Source of the DNA: Legionella longbeachae | Lineage (GTDB): Bacteria > Pseudomonadota > Gammaproteobacteria > Legionellales > Legionellaceae | Direction of reading: 5' to 3' | Length of the DNA stretch: 64,000 nt | Assembly: GCF_004283175.1 (NCBI RefSeq) | Contig: NZ_RXNW01000012.1 | Span: 62,001 to 126,000 of the forward strand | Shown: positions 7,638 to 17,719 of the stretch, piece by piece | Position numbering within the stretch: position 1 is the stretch's first letter | Layout of the letters: each line of letters begins with the position of its first letter | Made by a program: the position numbers and the translations under genes | Notes under the pieces: generated by a model | What the model was told of the DNA's origin: nothing | The model's input: only the letters and a program-made list of their open reading frames with translations | The model's database searches: none

Positions 7638-8066
7638 ATGCTGTATGTTAAAGCGTTTCATATTATTGCAATGGTTGCCTGGTTTGCAGGTTTGTTTTAT
7701 TTACCACGGTTATTTGTATATCATGCAGACGCGCATGATGTGATTAGCCTTAATCGATTTAAAATCATGGAACGGAGGCTTTATTATGGCATTACTTGGC
7801 CAGCTGCTCTTCTAACCACCCTATTAGGTTTATGGCTTATCAGTTATAATCCAGGATATTACCTTAAAGAAGGTTGGATGCACGCCAAGTTGGGCTTGGT
7901 AGTTGTGTTATGGGCTTATCATTTATTGTGCGGCCATTACTACAAAGCATTTGCTGAAGATGAAAATAAAAAAAGTGCACGCTTTTTTCGTATTTATAAT
8001 GAACTGCCGACTTTATTATTGATTGGTATTGTTGTTTTGGTTGTGGCAAAGCCACAAGCATGGTAA
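7638..8066 (+). CDS. hemJ: Protoporphyrinogen oxidase HemJ (UPF0093)
   Basis: A 142-residue inner-membrane protein with four transmembrane segments. HemJ oxidises protoporphyrinogen IX to protoporphyrin IX in heme synthesis. The conserved N-terminal AFHIIAMVAWFAGLFYLPRL carries the essential histidine, and the EGWMHAKLGLV segment carries the conserved lysine. It follows terC in the same operon. hemL, acting earlier in the same pathway, lies downstream after the rubredoxin gene. Confidence 0.9.
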   Translation: MLYVKAFHIIAMVAWFAGLFYLPRLFVYHADAHDVISLNRFKIMERRLYYGITWPAALLTTLLGLWLISYNPGYYLKEGWMHAKLGLVVVLWAYHLLCGHYYKAFAEDENKKSARFFRIYNELPTLLLIGIVVLVVAKPQAW

Positions 8067-8087
8067 TTCATTTTTCATTAATTATTT

Positions 8088-8143
8088 CGTAAACATGCTC
8101 ATTTTGGGAGTAGGGTTAAAAATGGCATGCTTACGATTTTTTC
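8088..8143 (+). terminator. Intrinsic terminator of the terC-hemJ operon
   Basis: CGTAAACATGC (8088-8098) pairs with GCATGCTTACG (8125-8135) with one mismatch, and ATTTTTTC follows. It lies between convergent hemJ and the rubredoxin gene. Confidence 0.65.
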
Positions 8144-8146
8144 TTT

Positions 8147-8323
8147 CTATTCTATTTCAACCATTTCAAAATCTTCCTTACCCGCACCGCAATCCGGACA
8201 GAACCAATTCTCAGGAACATCATCCCATAGCGTACCAGCTGCGATACCATCTTCTGGCCAACCATCAGCTTCATCATAAATAAAGCCACAAATAACACAA
8301 ATGTATTTTTTATATTCTTGCAT
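8147..8323 (-). CDS. Rubredoxin
   Basis: A 58-residue one-electron carrier with a single Fe(Cys)4 site. The two cysteine pairs are C9-VI-C12-G and C42-PD-C45-GAGK, with the family residues [15 protein letters not shown] and the acidic end KEDFEMVE. It starts at ATG 8323 (MQEYKKY) and stops at TAG 8149-8147. Partners of small rubredoxins include alkane hydroxylases and NAD(P)H reductases; none is adjacent. It lies between hemJ (convergent) and hemL (divergent). Confidence 0.93.
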   Translation of the reverse strand: MQEYKKYICVICGFIYDEADGWPEDGIAAGTLWDDVPENWFCPDCGAGKEDFEMVEIE

Positions 8324-8445
8324 AATGACACTCAGTTAAAAGGGTGTAATTTATCTAGTGTAAGCTTAGATGTAAAGTCAATCTGCGTATTTTGCAATTT
8401 TTTAGAATAGCTGTACCATACACTCCAAAATATTTGGAGGTTTTT

Positions 8446-9732
8446 ATGTCGCGTTCAATAGACTTGTTTCGCCAGGCCCAGACGCTTATACCAGGTGGGG
8501 TTAACTCACCTGTACGTGCTTTTAAAGGGGTCGGAGGTGACCCTATTTTCTTTAAGCAGGGAAAAGGGGCGTATCTTATCGATGTTGATGGCCGAGATTA
8601 TATTGACTATGTAGGATCTTGGGGACCATTAATCCTCGGGCATTGCCATCAGGCAGTCATTGAGGCGGTAAATAAAGTGCTTTATAGTGGAATGAGCTTT
8701 GGAGCACCTACTGAGCTTGAAGTAGAATTGGCTGGAAAAATTATTTCTTTAATACCCGCAATTGAAAAAATACGCATGGTGAATTCGGGTACTGAGGCAA
8801 CAATGACAGCTATTCGGTTAGCAAGAGGATTCACCAAAAAAAACAAATTCGTTAAATTTAATGGTTGTTATCACGGGCATAGTGATGGTTTGTTGGTAAA
8901 AGCGGGCTCAGGTTTGCTGACATTGGGTATTCCTTCAACTCCAGGAATTCCACAAAGTGTTACTGAACATACCTTGACTGCAGACTTTAATAACCTGGAA
9001 CAAGTTGCCCAATTATTCGAAAATTTTCCAGATGATATTGCTGCTGTAATTCTTGAGCCAGTAGCTGGAAATATGGGATTTGTTTTGCCAGATCCCCTAT
9101 TTTTAGCGGGTTTGCGTCAGTTATGCGATAAGTATGAATCTCTATTAATATTTGATGAAGTTATGACTGGATTTAGGGTAGGGCTAACTGGTGCACAAGG
9201 TATATTTAATATCACACCTGATTTAACTACTTTAGGTAAAGTAATTGGCGGGGGGATGCCAGTAGGTGCTTTAGGCGGAAAGGCTGAAATTATGTCATTT
9301 TTGGCTCCGGAGGGCCCAGTCTATCAAGCAGGTACTCTTTCTGGTAATCCACTTGCAATGGCAGCTGGTCTTGCTACGTTATCAGAAATTGAAAAGCCAG
9401 AGTTTTTTGATAAATTAAGTAAAACAACACAAGCATTAACACGGGCTTTAGCTTCTGTTGCAGATGCATTTAATATTCCATTATTTACTGCATCCCTAGG
9501 TGGTATGTTTGGTTTTTGTTTTACAGAAAAAACATCTATTGCCAATTATGCGGATGTAGCCTCGTCAAATGAGGTACTATTTAAACAGTTTTACCACGGT
9601 ATGTTGGAAAAAGGGGTATACTTCGCTCCATCAATGTATGAAGCTGGATTTGTTTCAATTGTGCATGGTGAAAAGGAAATTGGTAAAACACAAATGGCGG
9701 CTGAAGAGGTGCTAAGCCAATTAAAGAAATAA
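8446..9732 (+). CDS. hemL: Glutamate-1-semialdehyde 2,1-aminomutase
   Basis: A 428-residue PLP enzyme making 5-aminolevulinate from glutamate-1-semialdehyde. Motifs visible are the N-terminal LIPGGVNSPVRAF, the substrate loop MVNSGTEATMTAIRLARG, FDEVMTGFRV for the pyridine ring, and the PLP lysine in TTLGKVIGGGMPVGALGG. Length is normal. The start is ATG 8446 behind a strong GGAGG at 8436-8440; the reading frame runs further upstream but without support. The gene is monocistronic and diverges from the rubredoxin gene. Confidence 0.97.
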   Translation: MSRSIDLFRQAQTLIPGGVNSPVRAFKGVGGDPIFFKQGKGAYLIDVDGRDYIDYVGSWGPLILGHCHQAVIEAVNKVLYSGMSFGAPTELEVELAGKIISLIPAIEKIRMVNSGTEATMTAIRLARGFTKKNKFVKFNGCYHGHSDGLLVKAGSGLLTLGIPSTPGIPQSVTEHTLTADFNNLEQVAQLFENFPDDIAAVILEPVAGNMGFVLPDPLFLAGLRQLCDKYESLLIFDEVMTGFRVGLTGAQGIFNITPDLTTLGKVIGGGMPVGALGGKAEIMSFLAPEGPVYQAGTLSGNPLAMAAGLATLSEIEKPEFFDKLSKTTQALTRALASVADAFNIPLFTASLGGMFGFCFTEKTSIANYADVASSNEVLFKQFYHGMLEKGVYFAPSMYEAGFVSIVHGEKEIGKTQMAAEEVLSQLKK

Positions 9733-9905
9733 TAGTATATTTCAAGGTCGAGAAATAAGCAGGGTGCCCAGATAATCCCCAGTAATGGTGTTGTTTAGCA
9801 TTTGCAGTAGATAGATAGTTGCCCTTAAATAAAGTAAGTCCATTAAGCCACCATCCCTTAAATTGCTTGGGATGGCGTCTTAACATAATGGCAGTGGAGA
9901 TAGGA
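9733..9905 (-). other. Unassigned stretch with a protein-like minus-strand frame
   Basis: Between hemL and the POT transporter the minus strand is open from about 9905 and runs on into the antisense of hemL. The part outside hemL reads as protein-like (HPKQFKGWWLNG, YLSTANAKQHHYWGLSGHPA) with Trp, His and Lys. There is no good start or ribosome binding site. It may be the remnant of a lost gene. I do not recognise a family. Confidence 0.25.
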
Positions 9906-9997
9906 GTGATGGATCGTAAAATTTATTTTTAAAATACTAGACAGTATTTTTCTCACATGTCATATTCATAGATGTTCTTGAGCTAACAAGGAAAGTC

Positions 9998-11527
9998 ATG
10001 ACGTCAACAATGACAAATAAAAAGGAATTCCTAAAAGCAATGCCACAAGGGATTATCCCTTTATTTTTTATTCAGATAGTATCTACTTTAAGTTTTAGTG
10101 TACTTTATTCAACATTGGTTTTGTTCATGATGGGAAAGCTTGGATTACAAGCAAGCACTGCCAATAGCATCATGGGTGTTTTTATTGCTTTTAACTACGG
10201 ATTACATTTGCTTGGTGGTTTTTGGGGTGGTCGCTTGTTGTCTAATCGAGCTTTATTCTGTGCAGGAATGGTGGCTCAAATGATCGGTTGTGTTTTGTTA
10301 TCATTTAGTAATTTAACATTCTTATATTATGGTTTGGCTGCTTTTTTAACAGGTTCTGGTTTGAATGTTACTTGTTTGAACTGTATGCTTACTCAGCGCT
10401 TTTCTCCTGAGGATACCCGCCGTGAAACGGCATTTCTTATGAATTACGCGGGGATGAATATTGGTTTTTTTGTTGGCTTTAGTTTAAGTGGCCTATTCCA
10501 GCTGACTCAAAATTATGAACGTCTTTTTTTGCTTAGCAGTTTGGGAAATTTAGTTGCGTTAATTATTTGTTTGTATTGTTGGCAGCAATTAGCAGATAGA
10601 GAAACACTTTTTTCAAAAAAAGATAAAAATCACCAAAAAAAATCTATTTTGTTAGGTGTTTTTCTGATTTTGATACTACCTTTCTTTTTGGGACAAATGT
10701 TGCAATATGCCGACTGGGCCAAAAAATTAGTATTAATTACCGGTGTTGTGATGTTAGGGGTTATACTCTATCTTGCAAGACAACAACCTACCAAAGAAAC
10801 CAGGGATAAAATGGTTGCTTTTGCTGTGCTGATGATTGTTGGTACAATTTTTTGGATGCTGTATCAAATAGCACCTATGGGGCTTACTGTTTTTATTGAT
10901 CATAATGTACAGCGAGAATATGCCGGTTGGATTATTCCACCACAATGGTTTCAGAACATTAACACAGTTGCTATTGTTATTGGTGGCCCATTATTGGGTT
11001 TATTGTTACATAAAATGCGTAATAATGGCGTGCAAATTAATATTCCTACCCAGTTTGCTTTGGCATTACTCTTTATAGGGATTGCCTTTGCTATATTGCC
11101 TATAGGAATCGCCTACGCTAATTATGAGGGTTTGGTTAGCCCAAGTTGGATTGTATTTAGTTATATTTTACAAAGTATTGGCGAACTTTTAATTTCACCA
11201 ATTGGTTATGCTATGATAGGCTATTTAGCTCCCACATCATTGCAAGGGGTAATGATGGGGATGTGGATGTTAAATTCAGGTGTTGGGGCTACCTTATCCA
11301 GCTACAGTTCAAATTTGATGATTGCTGGACAAAATAGTGTTTCGCCTGTACTTACAAATAGTGGTTACAGCCATGTGTTTTTAATATTAGGGTTATTTGC
11401 TATTGGTTCTTCAATCGTGCTTTTTATTTTAATTCCAAAATTACGGGAATTACTCCAAGAAAAAAAGCTCGTTGATTTACAAGAGTCTAAAGCAATGACT
11501 ACAAATCGAGTAGTTGTATGTGAGTAA
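9998..11527 (+). CDS. POT/PTR-family proton-dependent oligopeptide transporter
   Basis: A 509-residue membrane protein with about 14 hydrophobic segments. The order is that of bacterial peptide transporters of the POT family: N-terminal FSFSVLYSTLVLFMMGKLG, GGFWGGRLLSNR after helix 2, a charged cytoplasmic loop near residue 200, and a GELLISPIGYAMIGYLAP segment in the C-half. It should import di- and tripeptides with protons across the inner membrane, which suits an organism that lives on amino acids. AAGGA seven bases before ATG 9998 sets the start. Its last eight bases overlap mnmC. Confidence 0.88.
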   Translation: MTSTMTNKKEFLKAMPQGIIPLFFIQIVSTLSFSVLYSTLVLFMMGKLGLQASTANSIMGVFIAFNYGLHLLGGFWGGRLLSNRALFCAGMVAQMIGCVLLSFSNLTFLYYGLAAFLTGSGLNVTCLNCMLTQRFSPEDTRRETAFLMNYAGMNIGFFVGFSLSGLFQLTQNYERLFLLSSLGNLVALIICLYCWQQLADRETLFSKKDKNHQKKSILLGVFLILILPFFLGQMLQYADWAKKLVLITGVVMLGVILYLARQQPTKETRDKMVAFAVLMIVGTIFWMLYQIAPMGLTVFIDHNVQREYAGWIIPPQWFQNINTVAIVIGGPLLGLLLHKMRNNGVQINIPTQFALALLFIGIAFAILPIGIAYANYEGLVSPSWIVFSYILQSIGELLISPIGYAMIGYLAPTSLQGVMMGMWMLNSGVGATLSSYSSNLMIAGQNSVSPVLTNSGYSHVFLILGLFAIGSSIVLFILIPKLRELLQEKKLVDLQESKAMTTNRVVVCE

Positions 11528-13529
11528 TTTTTTTGTACCTATTAAAAAAGCAGAGCTTGATTGGTCTGGAGCTCTGCCTATTTCAATTCAATATGATGAT
11601 GTCTACCATTCTTCTGATGGAGGAATAGAACAAAGCCTACATGTATTTGTTCAGGGGAACAATCTCATTCAGCGTTGGCAGTCATTTCCTAAGAATGTTC
11701 AGAGTACTTTTACCATTGGTGAAACTGGTTTTGGAATTGGTCTAAATTTTCTTTTAAGTTGGCATTTATGGGAGCAATATGCTCCATCCTCATGTCGACT
11801 TCATTTCATCTCTTGTGAAAAGCACCCACTTTCTATTGATGACTTGATAAAAAGTCTTGCTTTTTGGCCTCAATTAGCAAAACAAGCAGAGCAACTTATC
11901 GCTAATTACCCTGTTTTGACTCCGGGATATCATCATCTTTCATTTTGTGAAGGTAGGGTTACCTTGACTTTAATGCTTGGTGACGCATTTGAATGCTATG
12001 AACAATTATTGATTTGTGGTGAATCGAAACTCGAACATGAATTGAGAACTTCTTATATCGATGCATGGTATCTTGATGGCTTTGCGCCAGCGAAAAATAG
12101 AAGTATGTGGTCTGATTCATTAATAAAAGTCATTGCTATGTTATCGAAAGAGAATACTACTTTTGCAACTTATACTGCTGCAAGTTCAGTAAAAAAATGT
12201 TTAAGTCACTATGGGTTTATAATTGAAAAAAGAAAAGGATTTGGATCAAAGCGACATATGATATGTGGTGTTTTTACCCATCTTCCAGAACCAATAACTA
12301 CAAAACGACATACACCTTGGCATACAGGTAAACCCGAAAAATGTATTAAGAAATCGGCAGTTATTATCGGAGCGGGTTTAGCTGGTTGCTTTACGGCCTT
12401 TTCCTTAGCAAAAAAAGGTTGGAAAGTAACAATTATTGATGAATTTGACAAAGTAGGTCATGGGGGATCAGCCAATCAGCAAGCTGTTTTATTTCCGAAG
12501 TTATCTGCTTACAGTGCCCCGCTTACTCAATTTATGTTAACAGCATTTTTATATGCGGTGCGCACATATCAGGTTATTTTAAATCAGACCCAAATTGGGG
12601 AGTTAAACGGGGCTTTATTGCTTGCATATAATGAAAAGGAAAAAGTAGCACAAGATAGTTTACGCACATGGCTTTTTCATTATCCTGAATTAGGCATGTT
12701 AATAGAAAAAGAGCAGGCATCTGAGTTGGCAGGATTGTCACTACTAAATCCTGGATTATTTATCCCTCATTCAGGATGGATAAACTCACCTGCTCTATGC
12801 CAATTCTTGGCGAATACAAAAGGTATTTCAGTGGTTACAAATACATCAGTAACAGATTTAATATTTGATCAGTGTTGGATCGTTAATAATCTGGAAACGG
12901 ATGTGCTCATTTTAGCGAATGGCCATAAAATAAACTCATTTAAAGAAACGGAGTATCTGCCCATCAAACCTATTCGTGGCCAAATGACAGCAATTTCCTC
13001 GACTCAAGAAAGTGCTCAGTTAAAAGTACCTCTATGTGCTGAAGGGCATGTACTGCCTGCACTAAATAATGTGCATCAAATTGGCGCAACATATGAATTA
13101 AATTCTTCTATAGCCAAGATCAAATATGAGGACGATCACACTAATTTGACGAAGCTAAAGCAACTTTCGCTAAATAAATCATGGTCTGATACAGTAACAG
13201 GCCACTGGTCAGGTATTAGAGCATCTACACCTGATTATCTTCCTATAGTTGGAAAAATTGCTGATGCTGAAAAATTTCTTAAGCAATATGCACGATTAGA
13301 AACAAACGCGAAATGCTGGATTCCACAAGCAGGGCCTTATTATCCAGGGTTATATGCTTGCGCTGGATTTGGTTCGCGAGGGCTTACCTCTATCCCTTTG
13401 TGTGCCGAGTGGTTAGCTTCTCTAATCAATAATGAACTAAGTTTTTTGCCAAGAAGTTTGCATTATGCTTTATCTCCGGTACGTTTTTTACGTAAAAATA
13501 TAATTCGAGCTAAGGCTAAAATCGATTGA
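11520..13529 (+). CDS. mnmC: Bifunctional tRNA wobble-uridine enzyme MnmC
   Basis: Completes mnm5(s2)U34 in tRNA. The N-terminal methyltransferase domain (FTIGETGFGIGLNFL for SAM, YLDGFAPAKNRSMW) methylates nm5U. The C-terminal FAD domain (VIIGAGLAGCFTAFSLAKKG near residue 280) removes the carboxymethyl group. It ends with the family's GFGSRGLTSIPLCAE segment. Both domains are complete at about 669 residues. The start is probably GTG 11520; a TTG at 11514 is the alternative. It overlaps the end of the peptide transporter gene, so the two are probably co-transcribed. Confidence 0.93.
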   Translation: MSNFFVPIKKAELDWSGALPISIQYDDVYHSSDGGIEQSLHVFVQGNNLIQRWQSFPKNVQSTFTIGETGFGIGLNFLLSWHLWEQYAPSSCRLHFISCEKHPLSIDDLIKSLAFWPQLAKQAEQLIANYPVLTPGYHHLSFCEGRVTLTLMLGDAFECYEQLLICGESKLEHELRTSYIDAWYLDGFAPAKNRSMWSDSLIKVIAMLSKENTTFATYTAASSVKKCLSHYGFIIEKRKGFGSKRHMICGVFTHLPEPITTKRHTPWHTGKPEKCIKKSAVIIGAGLAGCFTAFSLAKKGWKVTIIDEFDKVGHGGSANQQAVLFPKLSAYSAPLTQFMLTAFLYAVRTYQVILNQTQIGELNGALLLAYNEKEKVAQDSLRTWLFHYPELGMLIEKEQASELAGLSLLNPGLFIPHSGWINSPALCQFLANTKGISVVTNTSVTDLIFDQCWIVNNLETDVLILANGHKINSFKETEYLPIKPIRGQMTAISSTQESAQLKVPLCAEGHVLPALNNVHQIGATYELNSSIAKIKYEDDHTNLTKLKQLSLNKSWSDTVTGHWSGIRASTPDYLPIVGKIADAEKFLKQYARLETNAKCWIPQAGPYYPGLYACAGFGSRGLTSIPLCAEWLASLINNELSFLPRSLHYALSPVRFLRKNIIRAKAKID

Positions 13530-13586
13530 GATGAGGGTCTCATTAGAGCATAATACTATGCTTTAAGGATCAAGGAGTGACAGTTG

Positions 13587-14471
13587 ATGCCCGATTCTCA
13601 AGGCAAATATTTCAAACAAATAATCAAAGAGAACAAACCCTTGCCTGTACTAGGTACGGTGAATGCTTATTCTGCGATGCTCGCGCAATTTGCAGGCGCT
13701 CAAGCAATCTACCTTTCCGGAGCCGGAGTTGCGAATGCCTCATACGGTTTGCCCGATCTCGGTATGACTAATTTATCACAAGTTTTGGAAGACGCCCGTA
13801 GAATTACCGAAGCTTGTTCTTTACCTCTACTCGTAGATGTAGATACTGGTTGGGGGCATGCTTTTAATATTGCACGAACTGTAAAACTGATGGAAAAGAC
13901 AGGGGTTGCTGCCATTCATATCGAAGATCAAGTTCTGGCAAAACGATGTGGACATAGGCCTAATAAAGCAATTGTATCCATGAAAGAAATGGGTGACAGG
14001 ATCAAATCAGCGGTTGATGCACGGCAAGATCCAGATTTTGTGATTATGGCAAGAACCGATGCTTATGCTGTTGATGGAATGAATGCGGCAATTGAGAGGG
14101 CTTTATTTTGTATCGAGCTTGGTGCGGATATGATATTTCCGGAAGCGATGACTCGCTTAGAAGAGTATCAATTTTTCACACAAAGAATTCAAGTACCCGT
14201 CCTGGCTAATATTACAGAATTTGGTAAAACGCCTTTATTTAGCCGAGAAGAGCTTAAAGATGCGGGTGTCTCTTTAATTTTATATCCTTTAAGTGCATTT
14301 AGAGCCATGTCTCAAGCTGCCTTGAATACATATCGTGCGATTTTAAGCGATGGAACACAAAAATCCATACTTGATAAAATGCAGACACGAGAAGAGTTAT
14401 ATGAGGTACTCGGCTATTATCAATATGAACAAAAACTGGACCAGTTGATGGAGGAAGATCATGAGTGTTAA
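13587..14471 (+). CDS. prpB: 2-methylisocitrate lyase
   Basis: Cleaves 2-methylisocitrate to pyruvate and succinate, the last step of the methylcitrate cycle for propionyl-CoA. It belongs to the PEP mutase/isocitrate lyase superfamily: [10 protein letters not shown] for metal binding, [16 protein letters not shown] with the catalytic KRCGH loop, and [10 protein letters not shown]. Length (294) is normal. The start is ATG 13587 with AAGGAG upstream. Its 3' end overlaps prpC by 11 bases, so the two are translationally coupled. Confidence 0.96.
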   Translation: MPDSQGKYFKQIIKENKPLPVLGTVNAYSAMLAQFAGAQAIYLSGAGVANASYGLPDLGMTNLSQVLEDARRITEACSLPLLVDVDTGWGHAFNIARTVKLMEKTGVAAIHIEDQVLAKRCGHRPNKAIVSMKEMGDRIKSAVDARQDPDFVIMARTDAYAVDGMNAAIERALFCIELGADMIFPEAMTRLEEYQFFTQRIQVPVLANITEFGKTPLFSREELKDAGVSLILYPLSAFRAMSQAALNTYRAILSDGTQKSILDKMQTREELYEVLGYYQYEQKLDQLMEEDHEC

Positions 14472-15579
14472 AAGTGGCGGCTTAGCCGGTGTTGTTGCTG
14501 GTCAATCAGCAATTTGTACAGTTGGGCTGGCAGGAAAAGGTCTTAATTATAGAGGTTATTCAATTGATGATTTAGCGGAATATGCTACTTTTGAAGAAGT
14601 CGCGTATTTATTACTCTATGGAAAATTGCCTACTCAAAAGGAGTTAACTGAGTATACTGCAAGATTGTTTAGTCTTAGAGCATTACCTGAAAATTTAAAA
14701 ACAATTCTTAAGTTGATTCCCAAAAATGCTCATCCAATGGATGTATTAAGAACGGGGTGTTCATTTTTAGGTAATATTGAGCCAGAAGAGCAGTTCTCAC
14801 AAGAACACCAAATTGCTGATCGCTTGTTAGCTTTGTTCCCAGGAATGATGTGCTATTGGTATGCGTGGCACTTTCAAAATAAAGAGATATCAGGTTTAAG
14901 TGAGGAACAAACAACAGGGGCACATTTTCTCTCATTGCTGCATAATAAAAAACCAAGCAAAATAGAAGCTCAGATGATGAATGTCTCTTTGATCTTGTAT
15001 GCTGAGCATGAGTTTAATGCATCAACCTTTGCGGCACGTGTGACTGCTGCAACGCTTGCTGATTTTTATTCAGCAATTACAAGTGCTATAGGTACCTTGC
15101 GCGGACCTTTGCACGGTGGTGCTAACGAAGCAGCAATGGCGCTTATAGAGCGATTTAAGAGTCCTGACGAAGCTGAAACTGAATTAAAAAAAATGCTGCT
15201 CAACAAGGCGCTCATTATGGGATTTGGTCATAGGGTATACACAACTAGTGATCCTCGCTCTGATATTATTAAAAAATGGTCATTTCGTTTGGGCGAAGAG
15301 AAAAACGATCTTCAGTTGTATCATATTTCAGAACGAATCGAAGAGGTGATGTGGAATGAGAAGAAATTATTCCCTAACCTGGATTTCTATAGTGCCTCAG
15401 CATATCATTATTGTGGTATTCCTACTTTCTTATTCACACCAATTTTTGTAATGTCTCGTATTACAGGATGGGCTGCACATGTATTTGAACAAAGAGCAAA
15501 TAATAAACTTATAAGACCAACCTCTGAGTATACCGGACCAGAACCTCAAAAGTTCATTCCAATAGATAAAAGGGGGTAA
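14461..15579 (+). CDS. prpC: 2-methylcitrate synthase
   Basis: Condenses propionyl-CoA with oxaloacetate. Citrate synthase fold with the catalytic residues in place: His in [12 protein letters not shown], His in [13 protein letters not shown], and Asp in [11 protein letters not shown]. At 372 residues it is the short methylcitrate-synthase type rather than the long GltA type, and the context with prpB and prpD agrees. GAGGAAG lies just upstream of the ATG, inside prpB. A 156-base gap with a weak stem-loop (TGCCG...CGGCA, 15619-15642) separates it from prpD. Confidence 0.95.
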   Translation: MSVKSGGLAGVVAGQSAICTVGLAGKGLNYRGYSIDDLAEYATFEEVAYLLLYGKLPTQKELTEYTARLFSLRALPENLKTILKLIPKNAHPMDVLRTGCSFLGNIEPEEQFSQEHQIADRLLALFPGMMCYWYAWHFQNKEISGLSEEQTTGAHFLSLLHNKKPSKIEAQMMNVSLILYAEHEFNASTFAARVTAATLADFYSAITSAIGTLRGPLHGGANEAAMALIERFKSPDEAETELKKMLLNKALIMGFGHRVYTTSDPRSDIIKKWSFRLGEEKNDLQLYHISERIEEVMWNEKKLFPNLDFYSASAYHYCGIPTFLFTPIFVMSRITGWAAHVFEQRANNKLIRPTSEYTGPEPQKFIPIDKRG

Positions 15580-15735
15580 TAGTTTGATCAGCCCTTATGG
15601 AATGCTGATGTGGGAAAGTGCCGGAGCAGATGTACTTCGGCATTTCCGGACAATCAGCAATTAAAGATTTATTGTACTGTGCTCCACGTTACGGAATTTA
15701 GTACTTAAGTGAATAGTGATATATAAGAGGATAAT

Positions 15736-17187
15736 ATGCACGGTTATGTTGAAGATAATATTAAGCCTGATTATGATCAGGTAATGATTGATATCGCAGA
15801 TTATGTATTAAACAAAAAAATTGATAGTATTTTAGCTTACGAAACAGCACGATTATGTTTAATGGATACTCTTGGCTGCGGTATTCTTGCTTTAAATTTT
15901 TCTGAATGCACGAAGCTGTTAGGACCAGTAGTTCCTGAGGCTACACTCCCTGGTGGAGCACGTGTTCCTGGCACAGATTATGAATTAGATCCTGTTCAAG
16001 CTGCTTTTAATATCGGAACTATGATCCGTTGGCTTGATTTCAATGATACCTGGCTTGCTGCTGAATGGGGCCATCCGTCTGATAATTTAGGTGCCATACT
16101 CGCAGTTGCTGACTATATGTGCAGAGAAAATTGCTCCAAGGGTAAAGCCCCCATATTAATGCAAGATGTACTAACTGCTATGATTAAAGCACATGAAATT
16201 CAAGGTTGTTTGGCTCTTGAAAATAGTTTTAATCGTGTAGGTTTAGATCATGTATTTTTAGTGAAAATTGCTAGTGCAGCTGTTGCAGCACAACTCTTAG
16301 GCGCAGACAGAGATATGATGTTGAGAACATTGTCACAAGTATTTGTTGATGGTCAAAGCCTAAGAACTTATAGACATGCACCGAATGCGGGGTCACGAAA
16401 ATCATGGGCTGCAGGAGATGCAACATCAAGAGCTGTACGATTGGCATTAATTGCTAAAGCAGGAGAAATGGGTTATCCAAGTGCATTAACTGTACCAACA
16501 TGGGGATTTTATGATGTATTATTCGGCAAAAAACCGTTTAAGTTTCAACGCCCTTATGACAGCTATGTGATGGAAAATGTTTTATTTAAGCTCTCCTATC
16601 CTGCTGAGTTTCATGCTCAGACTGCTGTGGAATGTGCTGTTAAGTTACATCCAATTGTAAAACATCGATTTGATGATATAGCTAGAATTGATTTGGTGAC
16701 TCATGAATCTGCAATTCGAATTATCAGTAAACAGGGGGTTTTGCATAATCCTGCTGATCGAGATCATTGCTTGCAGTACATGGTGGCTATAGGATTATTA
16801 TTTGGGGACTTAAAAGCGGAACATTATGAAGACGATGTGGCTGCTGATCCTCGAATTGATGCTTTGCGTGCTAAAATGCATGTTACGGAAAATGAACGTT
16901 TTTCTCGTGAATACCATGATCCAGAAAAACGCTCAATTGCTAATAGTATTAAATTGATTTTTAGAGATGGTAGTGAAAGTGATTTGATCACTGTTGAGTA
17001 TCCGATTGGTCATAAGCGTCGACGCGATGAGGGTATTCCTGTGTTATTATCAAAATTTAAAAAGAATTTAAGCACCCAATTTTCCCTCGATCATGTAGAG
17101 AAAATTATTCAGATCATGAATGATACAAATACCCTTGCAGCCATGAAAGTTGATGATTTCATGCAATTATGGGTTGTTGCAAAATGA
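15736..17187 (+). CDS. prpD: 2-methylcitrate dehydratase
   Basis: An MmgE/PrpD-fold dehydratase of 483 residues making 2-methylaconitate (and 2-methylisocitrate) from 2-methylcitrate. Family features are [14 protein letters not shown] near residue 40, [21 protein letters not shown] near 100 and [18 protein letters not shown] near 230. It completes prpB-prpC-prpD. No acnD or prpF is present here, consistent with the PrpD-type rather than the AcnD-type pathway. AGAGGATAAT precedes the ATG. A regulatory gene (prpR) is not in the window. Confidence 0.95.
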   Translation: MHGYVEDNIKPDYDQVMIDIADYVLNKKIDSILAYETARLCLMDTLGCGILALNFSECTKLLGPVVPEATLPGGARVPGTDYELDPVQAAFNIGTMIRWLDFNDTWLAAEWGHPSDNLGAILAVADYMCRENCSKGKAPILMQDVLTAMIKAHEIQGCLALENSFNRVGLDHVFLVKIASAAVAAQLLGADRDMMLRTLSQVFVDGQSLRTYRHAPNAGSRKSWAAGDATSRAVRLALIAKAGEMGYPSALTVPTWGFYDVLFGKKPFKFQRPYDSYVMENVLFKLSYPAEFHAQTAVECAVKLHPIVKHRFDDIARIDLVTHESAIRIISKQGVLHNPADRDHCLQYMVAIGLLFGDLKAEHYEDDVAADPRIDALRAKMHVTENERFSREYHDPEKRSIANSIKLIFRDGSESDLITVEYPIGHKRRRDEGIPVLLSKFKKNLSTQFSLDHVEKIIQIMNDTNTLAAMKVDDFMQLWVVAK

Positions 17188-17719
17188 TTTTCATGGCTTA
17201 AAGCAATTTTGCCGAAGCTCAGGGTACAAAGAGACCAAGTAAAATGGTACCGAATACTAGGGTCTGTTGACATTTCACCAGCCCCTAAATAGTACATAAG
17301 ATTTGGCCTATCTACTTTGTATTCTCGCGCTTCGGCTCGTAATAACGTTATTTTTTGCTCTATGCTTAATAAAAGTTTAATTGTTTCAATATATCCATAG
17401 ATACATGTCTAATTAGTTATCAATCCATAGTTTGGAAAGAATCTTAGAACTATGCAAAAGGTGAATTTCTTTCACAATGGGTAAATATGCTCTTAACTTC
17501 ATGAGAGTCAGAAAGAGACTTTGGGATCTATGAATTTTTTTGCCCGCCCAAGTATCTATATTGATGCTATTCAGCCATGCTTAGATAAAAAGTGGTGGTA
17601 ATATTACTAACCTTATATGATTGAATATCATCAATGTAACTACGACAATTTCTATAGTTTGCTTATCCTTAATATGTGATTATAATTTGATCAATAAGGA
17701 TTTATTATGGATTGTCAAG
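17188..17719. other. Intergenic region before the GH18 gene
   Basis: No gene is supported here. The sequence is AT-rich. AGGGTCTGTTGACATTTC at 17259-17276 resembles insertion-sequence ends that I associate with Legionella genomes, but no partner end or transposase is visible. Near the right end a 12-codon frame (17707-17745) with its own ribosome binding site overlaps the start of the chitinase-like gene. Confidence 0.4.

Noticed and set aside
8023-8283. 86-codon plus-strand frame between hemJ and hemL
   Set aside because: It is antisense to the rubredoxin gene, which has all four cysteines and a normal length.
17259-17276. Sequence resembling an insertion-sequence end (AGGGTCTGTTGACATTTC)
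   Set aside because: No matching inverted end, target duplication or transposase piece is visible nearby.
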